Position numbers and translations under genes: made by a program
The notes under the pieces: generated by a model
What the model was told of the DNA's origin: nothing
Databases searched by the model: none
What the model saw: only the letters and a program-made list of their open reading frames with translations
Shown here: piece after piece, positions 21,036 through 31,273 of the stretch
How positions within the stretch are numbered: the first letter of the stretch is position 1
How the letters are laid out: each line of letters begins with the position of its first letter
Assembly: GCA_963971405.1 (NCBI GenBank)
Contig: OZ020484.1
Location: 30,092,770-30,156,769 of the forward strand
DNA: 64,000 nt
Reading direction: 5' to 3'
From: Psococerastis gibbosa
Lineage: Eukaryota; Arthropoda; Insecta; Psocodea; Psocidae

Positions 21036-22125
21036 TAGGGAATATGTGCCGAGTTAGGTAGGTATCTACCGTAACGGAACGAGTAGTGGTTGACTATATG
21101 CTAACTGTTAGGTTTTCATATTATTTCTTCAAAATTCCTGCAACATTAGGTAAGAATCTTAAAGAAATTTTTCCCTAACCAATTTTATTTCCCTTATTAT
21201 GAGTATTACTTCAATACGATATCAACGCTTATTGCTCGTAAGCCAAGAGAATGGGCAATGCAATTTTTCTTATTAAAAACGCAAGAGAAATGGTGATGTA
21301 AAGGATGGGTGGGGATACCAACCCCAGTAGTACATAATAGGGAAATGAGGGGGGGGGGGAGGAAGGGAGGGGGAGACCCCATCATTAGACGGACACGCAA
21401 TACCAGGGCCCCCGAGCAGGCCTACCTTTCAGCTGGGGAATAAACCAATCTCTCGACTGGTAACAAACCGTCTATTAAATAGGAGTCGATATCGTTATGG
21501 GTACTTTTTTTTTCCTCTACCTCCTCAACTTCCCTCAGACTGTTAAAAAACGCGTCGAAACACAAAAATCAAGTATTCTCCAACGTTCATTTTCCATGGC
21601 CATAAATTTACTTTCCTCCGGCTACGATATAATGATAATAATTACGTGTTTCACCGCGTTAGAAGATGGCCACTCTAATGGGATTCGTGATTTCGACACA
21701 GGTTTTCTCCCGCTGAGACTTAACCCGTAGCCTTTGTTCGGGTTGATCGAGGTAATATTGGAGTTGCCAGCCATCTTGGATGGATACCTGTCACGCTGGT
21801 GTTAACAATTCATGCAATTGTCCAGACCGAAAATTCTTTTAAGTTTTTGTCAACAAGCGTTTTGAATGATGCTTCAATTTCTCCAATGTCGTACCCAATC
21901 AAATTTTTTTCTGCTGTCACAATAGCTGATGAACATCAGTTCAAAAATAGTAATTTTTTTCAGGTTTTCAAGACAGAGGTATTTCTTTCTTTTTCAACGA
22001 CTTTGTTTAATCTGATCGATGCGATGGTTCATGGTATACATAACTGAGGTTGTTGATGGCGTACCCCGACTATCTGATTATTATTATTTTTTTCTTTTTT
22101 TTAGAAAAAGAAAAATGTAGTCGTT
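21036..22125. other. no gene seen
   Basis: Low-complexity G run near 21349-21375 and AT-rich DNA. A minus-strand open frame at 21206-21400 and plus-strand frames at 21497-22047 overlap each other and have no family pattern. Confidence 0.4.
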
Positions 22126-22126
22126 T

Positions 22127-22324
22127 TCAATGTACAATAGGTCGGTCCTCTTGGTTACTTCTTCTTCTTGTTCTTCTGGGTCTAAGCCTTTGATGGACTT
22201 TGACCTGCTCTACGACACTCGTCCAGACATCTCGGTTTTGCACGACGCTCCACCAACTCACAGCTCGGTTTCTAATTGTGGTTTCATGGACGCCCCCCCC
22301 CCCCTGCTGTCGTCTTCTCGTCAT
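22127..22324 (-). mobile_element. LINE (RTE-like) C-terminal remnant
   Basis: The minus strand encodes NRAVSWWSVVQNRDVWTSV, then VEQVKVHQRLRPR and a basic tail. It resembles the R.LW..VV..AK.H.GL ending of RTE-like LINE proteins, and the LINE piece at 29620-29870 ends the same way. Frames before it are broken. Confidence 0.45.
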
Positions 22325-22423
22325 GCTTGCTTTGACATTCTTCCAACTTCTCCCGCATGCGTCTTTAAACTTGGGTCTCTGTTTTTTCTATTGGATAATT
22401 CGTATATATGTCGGCTTTGCCAC

Positions 22424-22756
22424 CAGTGGCGTAGCCAGAAAGTTTTTTTTTGGGGGGGGGGGTCCAGTTTTCATACAATTTGCCCGCTTACGATAGGTTT
22501 TCAAACGGGGTTGTGTTTCATTTATTTGGCGCTACCCCCCCCCCCTCCCGAGGATTGTTTTTAAAAGATTGGCCTGAAATAGTTTGTTGGCAAAAAAATT
22601 TGATTTTGCAGACGATAACTTTATTAACAAAACTGGAAAAAAGGGGACTGGGGTCTCCCCGGCGATGTTTTTTAGATACATATCTAAAAAATTTGCTATT
22701 TTGTTAAATTTTGGGGGGTCCGGACCCCGCTGACCCCCCCCCCCCTTTTTTCATAT
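22424..22756. mobile_element. hAT-type MITE with G/C runs (one end lost)
   Basis: The left end CAGTGGCGTAGCCAGAAAG is followed by T9, G11 and GTCCAGTTTTCATAC. The interior matches the element at 63599-63921 in inverted orientation. The right end stops in the run GGGTCCGGACCCCGCTGACC plus poly-C and lacks the terminal CGCCACTG, so the copy is truncated. Confidence 0.75.
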
Positions 22757-23554
22757 GGGGATCGACATCGTTAATAATATTCAATTAATCATGCTCGCCT
22801 ACCTTTATTAACCAATTAATGCATAAAAATAGTTTCAAAATATGCATTCATATTACTTCTTCTTTCGTTTTTGAAGCTTGTATTTTTTATTTTTATTTTA
22901 TTTTAAGTTAATATTGCGATTTTTATGTTTTCTTTGTTCATATTTCTTCTTATTTTTTCAACACACACCACAACCTCACTCTATCTAGTATATCTATCTA
23001 TAGATAAAGCATATTCTCTGTTATCTAAGATACTAAGAGAATTTAGCAGGATTTGGTAGGATTCGAGACAACTGCTATATTATTAAAGAACACACGCTTG
23101 CATAGTTGGCAATCTGCAGGGATTGGTTAATCAGGGCCTATTATATGGTGACACTATACCTCTCGGTGATTCCGGGCAGCCGGGCAAACGTTCCCAGGCC
23201 AATTCGTTCCCCTTATATTTAATAATCCAGCATTACACAAAAAATTGAATTTGGAAACTATTTGCTATTATTATTTATATTTTTGGGCAGTTTTTATGGG
23301 CTTCTATGTAAAGAAACACTGCTTTTCTGTTTTTATTAATTTAAACCGTTCCAAATTTTTGTAAATCGGTTTTTTGGCGAACTTTGGTGGCTTGGTCTAT
23401 TTATCCATTTATTCCCATTGCGCATGTCCTTAGATGTTATCATACAACTTCTGCTATTGAGGCATCTAGTGAGCAAGCTTACCGTGTTTGTACCAGCCGG
23501 ACTTAACGAAGCACGGTTGCAATGAATCGAGGCTGAACCAAATAAAAGGACTTA
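22757..23554. other. AT-rich stretch, no gene seen
   Basis: No open frame or repeat partner is visible. Short TATCTATCTATAGATA-like low complexity occurs at about 22985. Confidence 0.4.
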
Positions 23555-23861
23555 AGCTGGTCATTCACGAGGGTTCCAAACGGACTCGCGCCAAGCCAAA
23601 TGGCGCGTCCTGTTCCATTTGGCGTTAGCGCCATTTAGAGGGGTTATCACGACCACGCTGAACCAGTCGCTCCAAATCTTTCAAATTTTACAGTGGAAAA
23701 GTACCTCTTCCATATCGTCACACTGTACAATTTGAAAGATTTGGAGCGACTGGTTCAGCGTAGTCGTGATGACCCCTCTCAATGGCGCTAACGCCAAATG
23801 GAACAGGACGCGTCATTTGGCTTGGCGCGAGTCCGTTTGGAGCCCTTGTGAATGGCCAGCT
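23555..23861. repeat. fold-back MITE, 307 bp
   Basis: The two halves are nearly perfect reverse complements: AGCTGGTCATTCACGAGGGT at the left, its complement ending GAATGGCCAGCT at the right. The centre is near 23705. Both arms contain the CCAAATGGCGC/GCGCCATTTGG-type palindromic block and a GGAGCGACTGGTTCAGCGT block. It has no coding capacity. Target duplication is unclear. Confidence 0.85.
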
Positions 23862-23887
23862 TTTTGATTATAATATATACATATAAT

Positions 23888-23935
23888 ACTCTCTCTCTCT
23901 CTCGCTCTCTCTGTCTTCTTCTTCTTCTTCTCAAT
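23888..23935. repeat. CT/CTT microsatellite
   Basis: A (CT)n tract is followed by (CTT)n at about 23918-23930. Confidence 0.9.
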
Positions 23936-24480
23936 AGTAAGAAGTCGTCAGGGAATTACCAGCTAGGGCATTGTCCTCTATAAGTCGCCGTTACAAGTCT
24001 TTTATCACTTCAACAGGGAGCCTTCTTTAGTAGTCTAAAAAACATGAAACTAGCGCTCTGATTGGCTGATAACAATTTATTTGTGACAGCATACTATATA
24101 TGGTACACAGATGTATTACCTTTAGACCTAGCTGTCCAGAGTGAATAATTATTATTGAATTGAAGACAATTGTCGCAGCCCAACACTTTGTCGGGAGGGA
24201 ATGTCCCATCTCTCCTATTCAGAACTCTATTACTGATTAGTCTTATGGGACTCCTCACCCGATGGTGAGTTTTGATAGCTAGTATAAGGTGTTCGCGTGT
24301 GACTGTGTGACTTGGCCATTGAGTGGCAGGAGCTATGAGGACGTGACTGGCAGCCGCGAGACGGAGATTTTGTTCGGTGTCGTGACTGCGCGTTCACTGG
24401 TTACTTCTAGTCAACACCTGTCAACACCATGCTAACTGTTACGGACTGCCCGCGCCACCAAACCATGGGAATTTGTGCAC

Positions 24481-24864
24481 CTTAAGAGTGTACAGCCCGT
24501 AGGAAATTGGCAACCCGAAATTTATTCACTTTTATTTTTTATTTAATTAACTAACCATGTTATTAAAGATTTGGCTCATCAAAGTTGTAGAAGACTACTT
24601 CTTGCATCATATTATAAGATATTTTTAATTTTCGAAATTGTAGTTTTTTCATAAACATGCAGATATTTTAGAAACAATAACTTTTCACGTAAAAGCGATT
24701 TTATAAAAAACTACAATTTCTAAAACTAATAATCCCTTATTATATGATGCAATAAGTAGTCTTCTACAACTTTGATGAGCCAAATCTTTAATAACATGCT
24801 TAGTTAATTAAATAAAAAGTAATAAATTTCGGGTTGCCAATTTCCTACGGGCTGTACACTCAAG
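24481..24864. repeat. fold-back MITE, 384 bp, related to 35898-36293
   Basis: The ends CTTAAGAGTGTACAGCCCGT and its complement at 24845-24864 extend inward as long imperfect arms. Both arms contain the GTAGAAGACTACTT/AAGTAGTCTTCTAC block next to TTTGGCTCATCAAAGTTG. The same blocks occur in the element at 35898-36293. No coding frame. Confidence 0.85.
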
Positions 24865-25914
24865 TTGATTTTCTTAGCCACTTGCCTCAAACGCAAGCCC
24901 CACACACCGAGTTCCTACCCATTAAGAGGATACTGGCCGTCCTAGTCTAGTCTATGAAACAGCAGAAGTTTCAAGACTCGAAATAAACATTGCCCGCCAG
25001 GTCTGGGTCCACCCAAGTAAGGGAAAAACTCGGTTGCCGGAAATGTTTCTGACCAAAACATCCGAAATAGAGCTATCTAATTAGGCGTAGACCCTCATTG
25101 AGTTTACGTACCACGGCGTTTTTTTCATGGCCTACTTTACCCCTCCTCCAGCTTAGGAACACAGGTTAGGGCATCTATTTCTTAGCAAATTCTCGTACAT
25201 GAGAATAATGCCAATATAGTTTTTCCATAGGTAAGAGAAATATTGTTCAATAGTATAGCCTAATGGTCGGCTGATTGGGAATATAGGCTTGCTAGTTACA
25301 ATAGGCTAGTCGATGTTATTCTAATTTGAGGGAATGTTGGCGTGCATCAGGAATGGGCATGTTACAGACACGAAGTCATTTTAATTGGAGAATACTTTGC
25401 AGAATTTTCCCAGTTGACTGCAATAGCTAAGGTATTTCTGTTCATCTTTAATTAAATTCATATCGTTTGTATAGCGCGCCATTTTTCAAACTAATGATGC
25501 TTCTCATCTCCCATTCGCATTTCTCCTTTTCTGAATATCCCTTACCGCCTTTCCCTTAATAGCTATGCAGTACATACAATTAATTATTAGATTTTAAAAT
25601 AAATTATACAAATTTTAATTAGGTGTACCTCTATAGCAGTCATATTATGCCATAGTTCTAGTTTCTTGTTCAGTAAAAAATGTACAGCCTAGTTACTTAG
25701 TAAAATGGGGCCACGTGTGTTTCATATGTACAGTAAGTTAACCCTAAATTCCGGCAAATTTTATTTTTATTTTTAATCATATTAACCCCTCGGCCCTCAT
25801 GCCTCAGTGTTGGTCATTCTAAATACCTTTGATTTTATACTAGGGGTGGTGAATTTTGAAACGTCAGCTGGGGAAAATCGACATCGGACCTTAAAAGTAG
25901 ATTTAAATAAACTA
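24865..25914. other. no gene seen
   Basis: AT-rich unassigned DNA. No open frame above 60 codons with a pattern, no tandem repeat and no inverted repeat noticed. Confidence 0.4.
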
Positions 25915-26100
25915 ATTATTATTTATTATTTTATTTATTTATTATTTATATTTTAATAAATTAAATCTCTTTCTTATACACTCAATTAGGAAGACCTGGG
26001 ACTGCTTGCTTTACATGCCCTATGAAATTGAAAATGCAACAAGTGTGGGACTCAAACAAACAACCTTTAAACCGTTAAAGTTGGAGTCCACATCACGAAT
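25915..26100 (-). mobile_element. tRNA-derived SINE, family 1, diverged copy
   Basis: The order of the family-1 body is kept: a TTATTTATTTATTATTT tail complement, then TACACTCAATTAGGAAG, GGGACTGCTTGCTTTACATG and TGTGGGACTC. The B-box region is mutated (GGGACTCAAACA). Confidence 0.7.
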
Positions 26101-27835
26101 CCTCATATAAGTATTAGATATTTTTTACTTCTTATTATTAGCAAATATTATTATCAACAGTACTAAAAAGCAAAGTTCATATTCAGAGTAAAACATCCTT
26201 TAACTTGTGTCGACTGTTAGTGCATTCTTAAAGCCAGTCAACTTACGATACATATACTATGCAGTGTAACAGGATTAAAGTAGTTATACGTACGAACAGT
26301 TATGTATTAGATGCTTACCATTTCGCCGATTCGTAATTTTCATTATCAATTTCGATGGCAAAAATGTACCTCAAAATTCTCAACCCCTTAGACTATTATC
26401 TAATTGAAACAAGTATTTTAATACAAAGAGTGCATTAATACTTAAAACCATGACAGAACAAAGCGACTGAAGGGGTGGCACGAGGGCGGAAGAAATTCTG
26501 GGAGCGGCGGGCCGGGGGAGGGGTGGGAAGGGGCGCAGGGAGACAGGGGGGGGGCCTCAGGTGGATTTATGTGGCAATTAGCACCCTGAGTAGTAATTTA
26601 TACATGTAATAAAAGCAAGTAGAATTGAGGGGGTGTCTACAAGGGGACGTGCGCCACCAGAAAACGAATCACTAACTAATATTTACTCACTGCTATTTTG
26701 TCAAATTTTAAAATCATTTATGCATTAACATCGCATGACATTTCGTAACCAATAGCAATGCCTGTATAATTTTTTCCTTTCCTAGAAGGTTAGTGGACCT
26801 TTTCATCAGTTTTTTCGCTAAGTGTTTTTTATAACTTCATGGTATTTGTTGTACCGATTAAATAAATTAGAGAGAACAATCACTCCCCACTATCAGTTTG
26901 TTTTGTTGCACAAAATCAATTTTTTCACGTGAATATTTATTGTAGAGCCATCATTGAGATGTTTTAAATTATTAGGACGATTCTCTAATGTTATATTCGC
27001 ATGCAGTATATGTAGTAGCCTATGTGATCGCTACTGAAACACTGTTTATACAATTATGGAAGGCGTGATAAAACTGAAAATCCGGCGCCTTCTGAACTTA
27101 CCGCTCCACAGTCAATGAATGTGTCTTTTTTCACTTTTGTCAATTTTTCACTTTCCCCATCTTATCAAAAGTATTTCCAAAGCATTGAAAATGCTAAGGG
27201 ATAGTGTAAAACATGGCAATCACTCGTAATGCGAACGGTGCAAAATACTTTGACCACATATCACTTGACAGTTCCGACGGTGGGTATCTTATTTAGTGTT
27301 TTGCTTAGGTTCAACACTATTCAAGTGGAAAAATTTCCAGATATGTATTCAGAGTGTTTTTGATTTGGGATAGGGAAAATTTTGGGGAAAATTTACCTTT
27401 TTTTTAAATAGATAAGGGCATAATAGCTTTCTGACAAAGTTGCATAATTCAAAATCTGCAGATTTTAGTCTAATTGATGTGACGTAGATAATAATAATAT
27501 ACCTAGTCCTTTTCATTGCTAGCCATTGACATTGGTGAATTCATGGAATATCATTTCTAACGCCAGCCATGAATTCACCATGATCGCTATTGCTGTTCAA
27601 CAGGACTATTAATTTGTTGTGGATTAATTATACGAATTGATTACGTCAAGTTCTCGTAATGATTTTCTTCATTTGAATGATTTATTAATCATGAGTGTTT
27701 TCAAAGAACTTATTTTACTACCACATTTTGTTATGTACACAGGCTATTCCAGACCACCCGTCTATCTCGGTAATTATGAGGAATTTTGAAACGTTTAAAA
27801 ATAATTGAAAACAAAGTATGGGTCTATGTAACAGC
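26101..27835. other. no gene seen; purine-rich patch
   Basis: AT-rich unassigned DNA with a GC- and G-rich patch at 26470-26570. A short inverted repeat centred near 27560 contains GTGAATTCATGG and CCATGAATTCACC. No coding evidence. Confidence 0.4.
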
Positions 27836-28024
27836 AAAGGCTTTCACGGCCGGAGTCGATTGAAGAACCAGCCGAATCCCAGTTGCTGCTGTGCCTCAAG
27901 GATATAATCTTAGAATTCTCCGCAGTTCCACTGAAGATGTCGACCGCAGATGTTGACGAAACGTTTGGAAGTCACTTTCATTTCGATCACGGCCTATCAG
28001 CCCGGATTCTACTGGTTCTTCAAA
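27836..28024 (+). repeat. dispersed repeat with CTGA...GACGAAACG core
   Basis: It starts AAAGGCTTTCACGGCCGGAG and has GAAGAACCAGCCGAATCC. It then has CACTGAAGATGTCGACCGC and AGATGTTGACGAAACGTTTG, and ends CGGATTCTACTGGTTCTTC. The two outer parts are roughly reverse complements. The same family occurs at 57763-58012 and 60108-60312, and pieces lie inside the palindrome at 2748-4160. Confidence 0.75.
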
Positions 28025-29313
28025 GTATGGGTCAGACCATCTTTTGGTAAAATAGGCTACTTGACCGTAGTAACAATAAAATATCATGTACACTCAATGA
28101 CGGAGCTTATAGGCTACCAAAAATAAGTACAATACATATAAAAATATTTGCATAAAAAAAAACTTGTAAATATTAATAAATAAAAAAATTGGTGTTTTCT
28201 TTGTATGAGAATTACAAGAGCCAAAACACCGCGGCAGACGGTAACAAGAAAATGCCGTCACATTTTGAATAATATTACAAATGATTATGCCACTGCGGCA
28301 TTATTTTAAATCTTAACCTGCTGGAAATGAAAATGAAAACAAGATAATTTTATAATGGAAAGTGCTATTCGAAATTGTTTTGTTTACATTTTTAACCGAA
28401 AGAATAACTTAATTCTAATCGCTACAATAGGTGGCTTATTCGCGGCCTTCGTAGATGACTTCACATTCTTCAGTCACGTGGTCCCTTTTTAACCATCAAA
28501 TTTAAATTAATGGGGGGGGGGGGGGGAATTCTAAATATTTTTAGGTTAAACAAAAATTATTCAATCGAAACCTACGCATTATGATATGTTTTCAAAAATT
28601 GTCAAGTAGTTTATTAAATTTTTGGAGGAGCACAGCTGATGTTTTCTCGAAAATCGAAATTTATCAAATGCTGTATGTCATGTTGCACATCAACTAAATG
28701 CAACCCCCCCTCCCTCCTCCCCCCCCCCCCCCCCCACACACGAAAGAATTTTCCTCCAAAAATAAAATAATGTACTCCCGCTTGACTTTGTATTTGTAGT
28801 AAAAAAAAATTTAGCGCATTTCAAAATTGTTGATAGTAACTGAGATAGCCTAAATGGGGTGGTATGAAATAACCTGCATACGTATATCTGGTATGTAGCC
28901 CTTTATACAATCCTTGCATAGTAGACTAATGAAAATAGAAAATTTGTTATTTTATATAGATATTCAACAATAGCGTAAAGATTACTGTCGTATAAAATAA
29001 AAAATAAAAATAAAATAAAAACGTTTGGCTGCCCAACTTTTATTCTAATTTCCTCATGGGAAACTGGGGATAAAAAAAAGTCTCACAAAGACAAGGCATT
29101 CGTCTGGTGTAGTCACATGAAGCGATTCCCGGTTAGAGACGAGTAGGCCTATACGCCATACGGATTTGCATACAATCCTCTGCTCCCAAATATACATCCA
29201 CTGCAATCGCATTTGAATAAAAACAAGGATTCTCGTAAATCCATCTCATCTGAATACGAACCAGACTCAATTTTCAGGTGCCCCCTCCATCCATCCTGTA
29301 CCTGCCGCCCAAG
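28025..29313. other. no gene seen; poly-G and poly-C runs
   Basis: AT-rich DNA with a G run at about 28512-28526 and a C-rich run at about 28705-28735. A matched G-run/C-run pair is typical of the hAT MITEs in this window, but I found no terminal repeats here. Confidence 0.4.
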
Positions 29314-29358
29314 GGCGGATCCAGGCCATGACTTTGGATGGCATTAAGAGCAACTCGG

Positions 29359-29606
29359 GGGGGCCGGCCGCCTTACCAAGTTGAATGCAGCGGACCAGAG
29401 CAGGTTCAAAGATGCAGATAACTTGGTAGTGTGCACAGTGCCGGTAGGGAAACATGGTAGGACTTGTCCTGGTCACCTCCGAACTAATCGTGTGACTTCA
29501 CTGTGTTTCCCAAGTGGTTCGAAATCCACTATAATCAGGAGGTCCCCTGTCCTATGGGCCCACACCGTGGCCTGGGACTGTGTCCAACCATACCACTAAC
29601 TAGCAA
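29359..29606 (+). mobile_element. SINE-like repeat, family 2, with a 13-bp duplication
   Basis: The 248-bp insert is flanked by AAGAGCAACTCGG on both sides (29346-29358 and 29607-29619). It contains a tRNA-like segment. TCCTGGT and ATCAGGA can pair as an acceptor stem around about 29468-29541. AGTGGTTCGAAATCCACT forms a T-arm-like hairpin and B box. A diverged copy lies on the minus strand at about 61510-61740. The right edge has a short A-rich tail (CAAA). Confidence 0.7.
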
Positions 29607-29619
29607 AAGAGCAACTCGG

Positions 29620-29880
29620 AGAATCCCCACTACGCGTTCCAATAGTACAAAGCCGATTTTCACCGGAAATATCGATCGTGAAACCGCCAAAAGTATCCGT
29701 TCAATTAGCTTCCCTCGAAAACGCTGGAAAGATGAGTTTGAAACTGACCTTCGCCAGTTGGGAATCCGTGGTGGAGCTTTGTACAAAGCCGAGATGAATC
29801 CAGGAGTGTTGTCGAACAGGTCAAAGCCCACCAAAGGCTTTAGAGCCAGAAGCAGGCAAGAAGAATTAGCAGAAATGTTC
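29620..29880 (+). mobile_element. LINE (RTE-like) C-terminal remnant
   Basis: The frame encodes ISFPRKRWKDEFETDLRQLG, then IRGGALYKAEMN and basic residues. PRKRW.DE.E.DL..LGI is the conserved block just before the C-terminus of RTE-type LINE proteins. There is no start or catalytic domain. The family-2 SINE inserted just upstream. Confidence 0.65.
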
Positions 29881-29899
29881 TTCTATATTTTGACATATG

Positions 29900-30097
29900 C
29901 AAGGGCGAACCCAGCGGAAAAATTAGGGGGGGGGGGGGGGGTCACATGTTGTATGTAAATTTAAAAATGTATTTTTTTATTTTATTTTTTTAATTTGAAT
30001 TTTACTTTTTTTTTCTTTTTTTTACTATCATGAATTTACTCATTTAGGGGGGTCATGACCCCCTTGACCCCCCCCCCCCCCTGTAGATCCGCCATTG
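29900..30097. mobile_element. hAT-type MITE with G/C runs
   Basis: The ends CAAGGGCGAACCCAGC and, inverted, CAATGGCGGATCTAC are flanked by GACATATG and GAGATATG (7 of 8 match). Inner ends are G13 and C13 runs next to GGGGGGTCATGACCCCCTTG. It is 198 bp with no coding frame. Confidence 0.75.
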
Positions 30098-30458
30098 GAG
30101 ATATGACGCATGGGCTTCAATACCGCCAGTTGGCCACAGTTCTTGAACATCTTCCTCGGGACTACCACACCAATCGTTTTTTTTTTCACAAATGAAATTC
30201 AATAATTCTAGCCAATCTGTGTTAAAAGGCGGTACAAATCATAATATATCAAAATGCTCAGAAAAATGTCTTCTGGTTGTCCTGATATTTTTGACAGCTC
30301 TATTATTGATATTACATGAGATTTTTGTTTTTTACACTTACAAGGCTTTTCCCCTTCTGACTGTATCTTAAAAGAACAGAGCGGTATGGTACCTAATTGA
30401 TAACCTCTACATAGGTAGAGTAAATGTTTTAAAATAAATACTTAATGCCTTTCATTCC

Positions 30459-30600
30459 ACTACTGAATCGACCTAACGAAGTAAGGGCTATGAAGCTCTC
30501 TCATATACTCAGTTCAGAAGGTTCGAGACCGCTTGCTTTACATTCGCTCTGAAGCATTGCCCGAAAAAGCATTGACCTAGACATAAACTGGACTAGGCCT
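30459..30600 (-). mobile_element. tRNA-derived SINE, family 1, body only
   Basis: It matches the family-1 body (GAAGTAAGGGCTATGAAGC, CATATACTCAGTTCAGAAGG, GAGACCGCTTGCTTTACAT). The tRNA-like head is not recognisable. Confidence 0.65.
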
Positions 30601-31090
30601 AGTTCTGTCGTAGAACTACAATAAATATGGTGGCCGGACTTTTTCAAAAATTGATATTTTTTAATTGTGTTTTTTAAATTATCCTGACTGTAAGTTATAA
30701 TAATGTGCAATATGCACAAAATTTTGTGAAATTTGCTTTACCCCAGCAATACAAGTCTCTGTAGAGTACTTAGTGATGGGGTTGCCATTTTAAATGTAAA
30801 ATATGTAAAATGTCATTTACTATTTACTTACTATTTCTGGAAGATGAAAATATATTTTGGGGGTATTTGAAGGGAGGAAGAAGGCCGGCTGGGTTTTGCT
30901 CACGCTTGTTTTGGAAGGGAGGATTACAGCTAAAGGGCTAAAAAAAATAGGAGCAACAGGGCAGTTCATGCCATAAGTAAGTGGTTCCCAACTGAAATAG
31001 TCTTAGCCTATATTAACGAAGTTTTTTTTACAAATTTAGTACCGTTTTCCCATGTAATCTTTCTCAAACTTTTGTAAAATTAACAGTTTC
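30601..31090. other. no gene seen
   Basis: AT-rich DNA; no repeat or coding pattern. Confidence 0.4.
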
Positions 31091-31093
31091 TAA

Positions 31094-31270
31094 GGCGGGT
31101 ATTCCACTGGTCAATATTCCGTCATTTGTGATTTAAAAAAAGTTGAGATTATTGTTTTAAGGAGACTATTATGTAGATTCTTAACTTATCTATTATAAAT
31201 TAAGTTATAATATGGTAGTAGACTCTTTTTTAATCACAAATGACAGAATATTGATCATTGAATACACGCC
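31094..31270. mobile_element. MITE with TAA target duplication (PIF/Harbinger-like)
   Basis: It is a 177-bp element flanked by TAA on both sides. Ends are GGCGGGTATTCCACTGG and, at the right, the diverged complement ending ACACGCC. Its centre (AAGGAGACTATTATGTAGAT, TTAACTTATCTATTATAAAT) is shared with the large inverted repeats at 50133 and 56931. Confidence 0.8.
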
Positions 31271-31273
31271 TAA

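Noticed and set aside
22130-22707. Overlapping plus-strand open frames of up to 144 codons
   Set aside because: They run over a minus-strand LINE remnant and a hAT MITE with poly-G and poly-C; they are by-products.
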